Origin: Biformimicrobium ophioploci
GTDB lineage: Bacteria; Pseudomonadota; Gammaproteobacteria; Pseudomonadales; Cellvibrionaceae
Length of the DNA stretch: 64,000 bases
Assembly (NCBI RefSeq): GCF_030270605.1
Contig: NZ_BSYJ01000003.1
Span: 124,001-188,000 of the forward strand
Direction of reading: 5' to 3'
Below the pieces are notes generated by a model. It worked only from the letters and a program-made list of their open reading frames with translations, ran no database searches and had not been told where the DNA came from. Both the position numbers and the translations under genes were made by a program. Each line of letters opens with the position of its first letter. Within the stretch, counting starts at the first letter, position 1. Positions 60,862-64,000 of this stretch are shown here, piece after piece.

Positions 60862-61929
60862 ATGAGCATCGCAATCAGTCCGGAGGTTGCCGAACGGCTA
60901 CGCGGGTTTGAGGCGCCGGAGCGACTGGGATTTGGCAGTGTCATGGCGCCGGTCATGTTCCGGGCCGTTTACCAGGACGGCTGCTGGTCTGGCGGCGAGC
61001 TGATCCCCTATGGGCCGCTGCAGATCGATCCCGCGGCCAAGGTGCTGCACTACGCGCAGACCTGTTTCGAGGGCATGAAAGCCTATCGTCGTGTGGACGG
61101 CAGCATTGGCCTGTTCAGGCCGGAGAAAAATGCGCGCCGCATGGCTTACTCGGCCAGGCGCCTGTGTATGCCTGAGATTCCGGAGGGCATGTTCCTGGAA
61201 GCAGTCCGGTGCGTGACAGCTTATTGTGCCTACCTGATTCCCGCTGCCAGCGGCGAGTCGCTGTACCTGCGTCCGCTGCTGATCGGTACGCAGCCGGATC
61301 TTTCGGTTTCGGCCAGCAATATCTACGAGTTCTATGTGATCGCCAGCCCTTCAGAGGCCTACCACAGCGGTAATATGCGGGTCTGGATCGAGCGTGATGA
61401 CACCCGGGCGGCTCTGGGGGGCACCGGCGATGCCAAGGTCGGGGGTAACTATGCCGCCTCCCTGCAGAGCGTTGCACAGCTGAAAGCGCGCGGTTACGAC
61501 CAGTCCCTGTGGTTGAGCCCCTCGGATCGCAAGCAGATCGAGGAGCTTTCCGGAATGAACTTCTTTGCGGTGATTGACGGGCAGCTGCATACGCCGAAGC
61601 TCAGTGGCTCCATCCTGGAGGGCGTGACCCGGGACTCATTGATCGAACTCGCCGGAACGCTGGGTTACCGGGTGCATGAACGGGAGATGGATATAGACGA
61701 CCTGCTTGCGCTGATCGGGTCCGGGACCTGTTCCGAAGCATTCGCTTGTGGTACCGCGGCGATAATCAGCCCCATCAGCGTAATCGGCGATGCCGGTCAT
61801 TCCGTCAGCTTGCCGCAAGTACCGGGCCCGGTATCAACGGCCTTGCGGAGCGCGCTGCTGGATATCCAGGAGGGCCGCGCGGAAGATCCGTTTGGCTGGA
61901 TGCAGCAGGTCGAGCCAGCCTCGCCCTGA
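60862..61929 (+). CDS. ilvE: Branched-chain amino acid aminotransferase
   Basis: 355 residues of fold-type IV PLP enzyme. HYAQTCFEGMKAYRRVDGSI, the lysine-bearing region GTGDAKVGGNYAASLQS and EAFACGTAAIISPISVIG are characteristic of the BCAT subgroup, and the length fits the longer, eukaryote-like type. It transfers amino groups between leucine, isoleucine, valine and 2-oxoglutarate. It is preceded by GGGAG-type sequence (GGTGGGAGTTGGAAG) and by the 690-bp gene-free region. A terminator follows, so it is monocistronic; other ilv genes are not nearby. Confidence 0.94.
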   Translation: MSIAISPEVAERLRGFEAPERLGFGSVMAPVMFRAVYQDGCWSGGELIPYGPLQIDPAAKVLHYAQTCFEGMKAYRRVDGSIGLFRPEKNARRMAYSARRLCMPEIPEGMFLEAVRCVTAYCAYLIPAASGESLYLRPLLIGTQPDLSVSASNIYEFYVIASPSEAYHSGNMRVWIERDDTRAALGGTGDAKVGGNYAASLQSVAQLKARGYDQSLWLSPSDRKQIEELSGMNFFAVIDGQLHTPKLSGSILEGVTRDSLIELAGTLGYRVHEREMDIDDLLALIGSGTCSEAFACGTAAIISPISVIGDAGHSVSLPQVPGPVSTALRSALLDIQEGRAEDPFGWMQQVEPASP

Positions 61930-61997
61930 CGAGCGCGCCATTCAACATAAGGTTGTGGTGCAATGTATCAAATTGCGCCAAAACTGTTTCCCAAGGA

Positions 61998-62024
61998 AAC
62001 GCCGCCCGACAGAGGCGGCGTTTT
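61998..62024 (+). terminator. Rho-independent terminator after ilvE
   Basis: AACGCCGCC, loop CGACAGA, GGCGGCGTTTTG. 7-9 bp stem plus T-tract. Confidence 0.88.
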
Positions 62025-62277
62025 GTTAAACAAACCGTTGACGTGGGGAACCCAGCTGTTAAAAAAGGAAGTGCATAAATATAAAAGCTGGAACTTCTCG
62101 TTTAGCCCGGGTGGCTTGCCGTTTTGACAGCAGTAACGAGGGGGAAATAGCTCGGTTAGCCCGGCTTCACGTCTGTTTACAGGCCTTGCCGTCGGGTGTG
62201 CGGTATCCGTGTGACCTCTCAAGTTCAAATAGCCCTTGTGGTTTTTGCAGACGTTCCTCTGACAAGAGGGCGGTATT
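62025..62277. other. Intergenic region before the Yip1-family gene
   Basis: With the segment after ilvE this makes about 350 bp without a gene. No repeat, RNA or clear promoter is recognised. A CCTCTGACAAGAGGG-type hairpin lies just before the next start codon (62255-62271) and may influence its translation. Confidence 0.3.
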
Positions 62278-62874
62278 ATGCTGAATCACTTAGTTGGTCT
62301 TTTCTATCAGCCACGCAAAGAGTGGCAATCCATTGGCGCCATACCTGATGAGAGCCTGAAGCGCCATGTTCCATTTATCGTGATCCTATCATTGATCCCC
62401 GCGGTTGCCTGGTATTTCGGTACTACTGAAGTCGGCTGGCGTGTTGGTGATGGCGAGCTGGTGCGGATCTCGGCAGACAGCGCATTGAGTCTGGTGGCAG
62501 TTTTTTATGTCGCCATGATCGCCGGCGTCTGCGGGATTGGCTATTTTATCCATTGGATGGCCAAAACCTATGGCGGTAAAACCTACCCGATGAAAGGCAT
62601 TGTCATTGCGACTTACACGGCCGCGCCGATCCTGCTTGCCGGCGTGGCAGGCGCCTATCCGGTATTCTGGCTGGATATCATCATCGCCACAGTGGCGGTG
62701 GGCTATTCACTCTACCTGTTGTACCTGGGTATCCCGATCATGACCGGTGTTTCCGAGGATAGGGGCTTCCTGTTCTCCAGTGCAGTGGTGATGGTTGGCC
62801 TGATCGCTGCGGTACTGGTGATGGTTGGCACCGTACTCTTCTGGGCGTTCGTGGCCGAGCCTACCTTCGTTTAA
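62278..62874 (+). CDS. Yip1-family integral membrane protein
   Basis: 198 residues with five helices. The N-terminus VGLFYQPRKEWQSI is the standard opening of bacterial Yip1/DUF1282 proteins. The helical bundle includes HVPFIVILSLIPAVAWYFGT and TYTAAPILLAGVAGAYPVFW. Function in bacteria is unknown; eukaryotic relatives act in membrane traffic. The gene is convergent with the transglycosylase and its stop is about 20 bp from that gene's stop. No terminator was identified between them other than a GACCCGG/CCGGGTC hairpin lying inside the transglycosylase end. Confidence 0.88.
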   Translation: MLNHLVGLFYQPRKEWQSIGAIPDESLKRHVPFIVILSLIPAVAWYFGTTEVGWRVGDGELVRISADSALSLVAVFYVAMIAGVCGIGYFIHWMAKTYGGKTYPMKGIVIATYTAAPILLAGVAGAYPVFWLDIIIATVAVGYSLYLLYLGIPIMTGVSEDRGFLFSSAVVMVGLIAAVLVMVGTVLFWAFVAEPTFV

Positions 62875-62897
62875 TTCGGTTAGGTACGGGCCTCCGT

Positions 62898-64000
62898 TTA
62901 TGACCCGGGGAACCGGGTCATTGCCTTTTCTTCAGAGCGATACTTTTGCTCCGCCACATTCCTGCGTGCGATATCTTTCTCGAGTAGCCATTGCCAGCTA
63001 AACAGCAGACCGTGGAAACGCAGGTAACCAATGGCTTCCTTGTTGCGCTGATGCGCATCCAGCAGTTTTACATAGGACCTGAACCGTTCTGAAATCTTCT
63101 GCACGTACTGTACCGGCTCGGTGCCGCGGGCGTAGCCGTATCGGGCGCGCTTGTAATATTTCGGGTCGGACAGGAGCAGCATGGCTTTCTCGACATTGTC
63201 GAACCAGATCTTGCGGTCCCAGCCCTTTTGCTCGGCCAGGTCCTGTGCATCGTAGACATGCCCCAGGCCCGCGTTATAGGAGGCCAGGGTAAACCACATC
63301 ATGTTTTCCGGTGTGATGCCCTTGCTGTCAAATTTACGGTAGAGCCAGTCCATATACTTGATCCCGGCCTTGACACTGTTCTCCGGGTCAAACAGGTTGC
63401 TGATTCCCACCTGCCTGCCGGTGGCCGGCATGACCTGCATCAGGCCCCGCGCACCGACCCAGGATTTCGCTTTGGGATCGAACATACTCTCCTGGAACAT
63501 CTGCGCGGTAATGAGGCGCCAGTCGAAGTCTGCCGGCTCCGCATATTTCTTTACCAGATCGTCATAGGGGGAAATACTGCCGTCGTCCTTGAGCTTGGTG
63601 ATTTCCGGGCGACTCCGCTTGGGGTTCTTGAAGTAACGTTTGATACGCGTTGCCAGATCACTGCGCACTTCCTTTTCCGTCAGGAACTTATTGAGTGCGG
63701 CGAGCAACTCGTCATTTCCGTCGCGGACAATCCAGCCATGGTCATGATCGTGGTCGAGATCCAGGGCAAAGTGGATATCGTCGCGCCAGGTGCGCTCCAG
63801 CTGGACGATATGGTTGTCGGACATGGTCAGGTCATATTTGCCCTCTGCGACCCGGTCGATGATCTGTACGGTTTCCATTTCCTCCGGTGCCAGCTGTACC
63901 TTGATTGTCGGGTACTGTTTCTTGAGCTCCATCACAATGGGGTAGTGACTGCTGCTTTTTCGGATGTGGATAGTGCGGCCCTGCAAATCCTCCACCGAGT
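62898..64000 (-). CDS. mltF: Membrane-bound lytic murein transglycosylase F-type, 5' end outside window
   Basis: At least 367 residues are seen; the frame is open to the window edge, so the N-terminus (signal peptide and first part of the solute-binding domain) is missing. The visible N-terminal part is an extracellular solute-binding type 3 module (LQGRTIHIRKSSSHYPIVME; AEGKYDLTMSDNHIVQLERT). The rest is an SLT goose-lysozyme-like domain with catalytic Glu in QMFQESMFDPKAKSWVGARG, then LMQVMPATGRQVG and SYNAGLGHVYDAQ. It cleaves the glycan strand to 1,6-anhydro-muropeptides at the outer membrane. Its short extra histidine/aspartate run (DLDHDHDHG) sits in the solute-binding part. Confidence 0.93.
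   Translation of the reverse strand, partial: SVEDLQGRTIHIRKSSSHYPIVMELKKQYPTIKVQLAPEEMETVQIIDRVAEGKYDLTMSDNHIVQLERTWRDDIHFALDLDHDHDHGWIVRDGNDELLAALNKFLTEKEVRSDLATRIKRYFKNPKRSRPEITKLKDDGSISPYDDLVKKYAEPADFDWRLITAQMFQESMFDPKAKSWVGARGLMQVMPATGRQVGISNLFDPENSVKAGIKYMDWLYRKFDSKGITPENMMWFTLASYNAGLGHVYDAQDLAEQKGWDRKIWFDNVEKAMLLLSDPKYYKRARYGYARGTEPVQYVQKISERFRSYVKLLDAHQRNKEAIGYLRFHGLLFSWQWLLEKDIARRNVAEQKYRSEEKAMTRFPGS

Noticed and set aside
62901-62920. TGACCCGG/CCGGGTCA hairpin as terminator of the Yip1-family gene
   Set aside because: It lies inside the last codons of the transglycosylase and only a weak T-run follows on the plus strand, so it is not listed as a terminator.

Overview
The window looks like a chromosomal segment of a free-living, probably marine, gammaproteobacterium. 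Coding density is high and most genes are GC-rich. There is an AlgP-type histone-like protein, PolB (DNA polymerase II), RF3, a short-Q-loop bd oxidase, RND efflux, and many envelope lipoproteins and TonB-like proteins. The mix recalls Cellvibrionales such as Microbulbifer. That placement is inferred from gene content only; no rRNA or other strong phylogenetic marker is present.

Layout. 1-1000: a truncated DUF998-type membrane protein and a small AT-rich orphan gene, a possible accessory junction. 1-13 kb: Old Yellow Enzyme oxidoreductase, a short palindromic repeat array, polB, a lower-GC pair (APC permease and dimethylargininase), an alpha/beta hydrolase, aminopeptidase P, prfC and two PlsC-type acyltransferases. 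13-22 kb: cyanide-insensitive-type bd oxidase (cioAB-like), a tightly coupled run MATE-GNAT-TSUP-small membrane protein-AI-2E exporter-M28 peptidase, and a YkuD L,D-transpeptidase. 22.4-22.6 kb: five palindromic GGGGTCAGATC repeats with a 51-52 bp period, sharing their core with the repeats at 2.2 kb. 22.6-44.9 kb: an LplT/PlsC fusion, an XRE regulator, a chalcone-isomerase-like/TonB fusion, a cNMP-binding protein, an RND pair, glycerate kinase, an AlgP-like protein, an orphan ExbD, tryptophan 2,3-dioxygenase, lipid and acyl-CoA enzymes and a PQQ-type sugar dehydrogenase.

45.0-60.2 kb is the most striking part: thirteen consecutive minus-strand genes that read as one envelope machine. It has a MotA/TolQ/ExbB-like channel protein and two different membrane-anchored von Willebrand A proteins whose N-terminal helix resembles ExbD/TolR and keeps the transmembrane Asp. 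It also has an Hsp70/actin-fold protein with eroded nucleotide motifs, a single-pass PEGA-repeat protein ending in a cysteine-less FGE-type domain, and a TPR/PEGA inner-membrane protein. The rest are a periplasmic protein ending in a TonB-C-like domain, four lipoproteins, a small secreted protein and an M48 lipoprotein protease. A strong terminator follows the last gene and a 690-bp gene-free region with a 12-bp inverted repeat precedes the first. I propose a proton-driven, trans-envelope force-transducing complex, analogous in parts list to Tol-Pal, TonB-ExbBD or the myxobacterial Agl-Glt machinery but with VWA heads. I do not recognise it as a named system.

60.8-64.0 kb: a branched-chain aminotransferase, a Yip1-family membrane protein and a lytic transglycosylase (MltF type) cut off by the window end.
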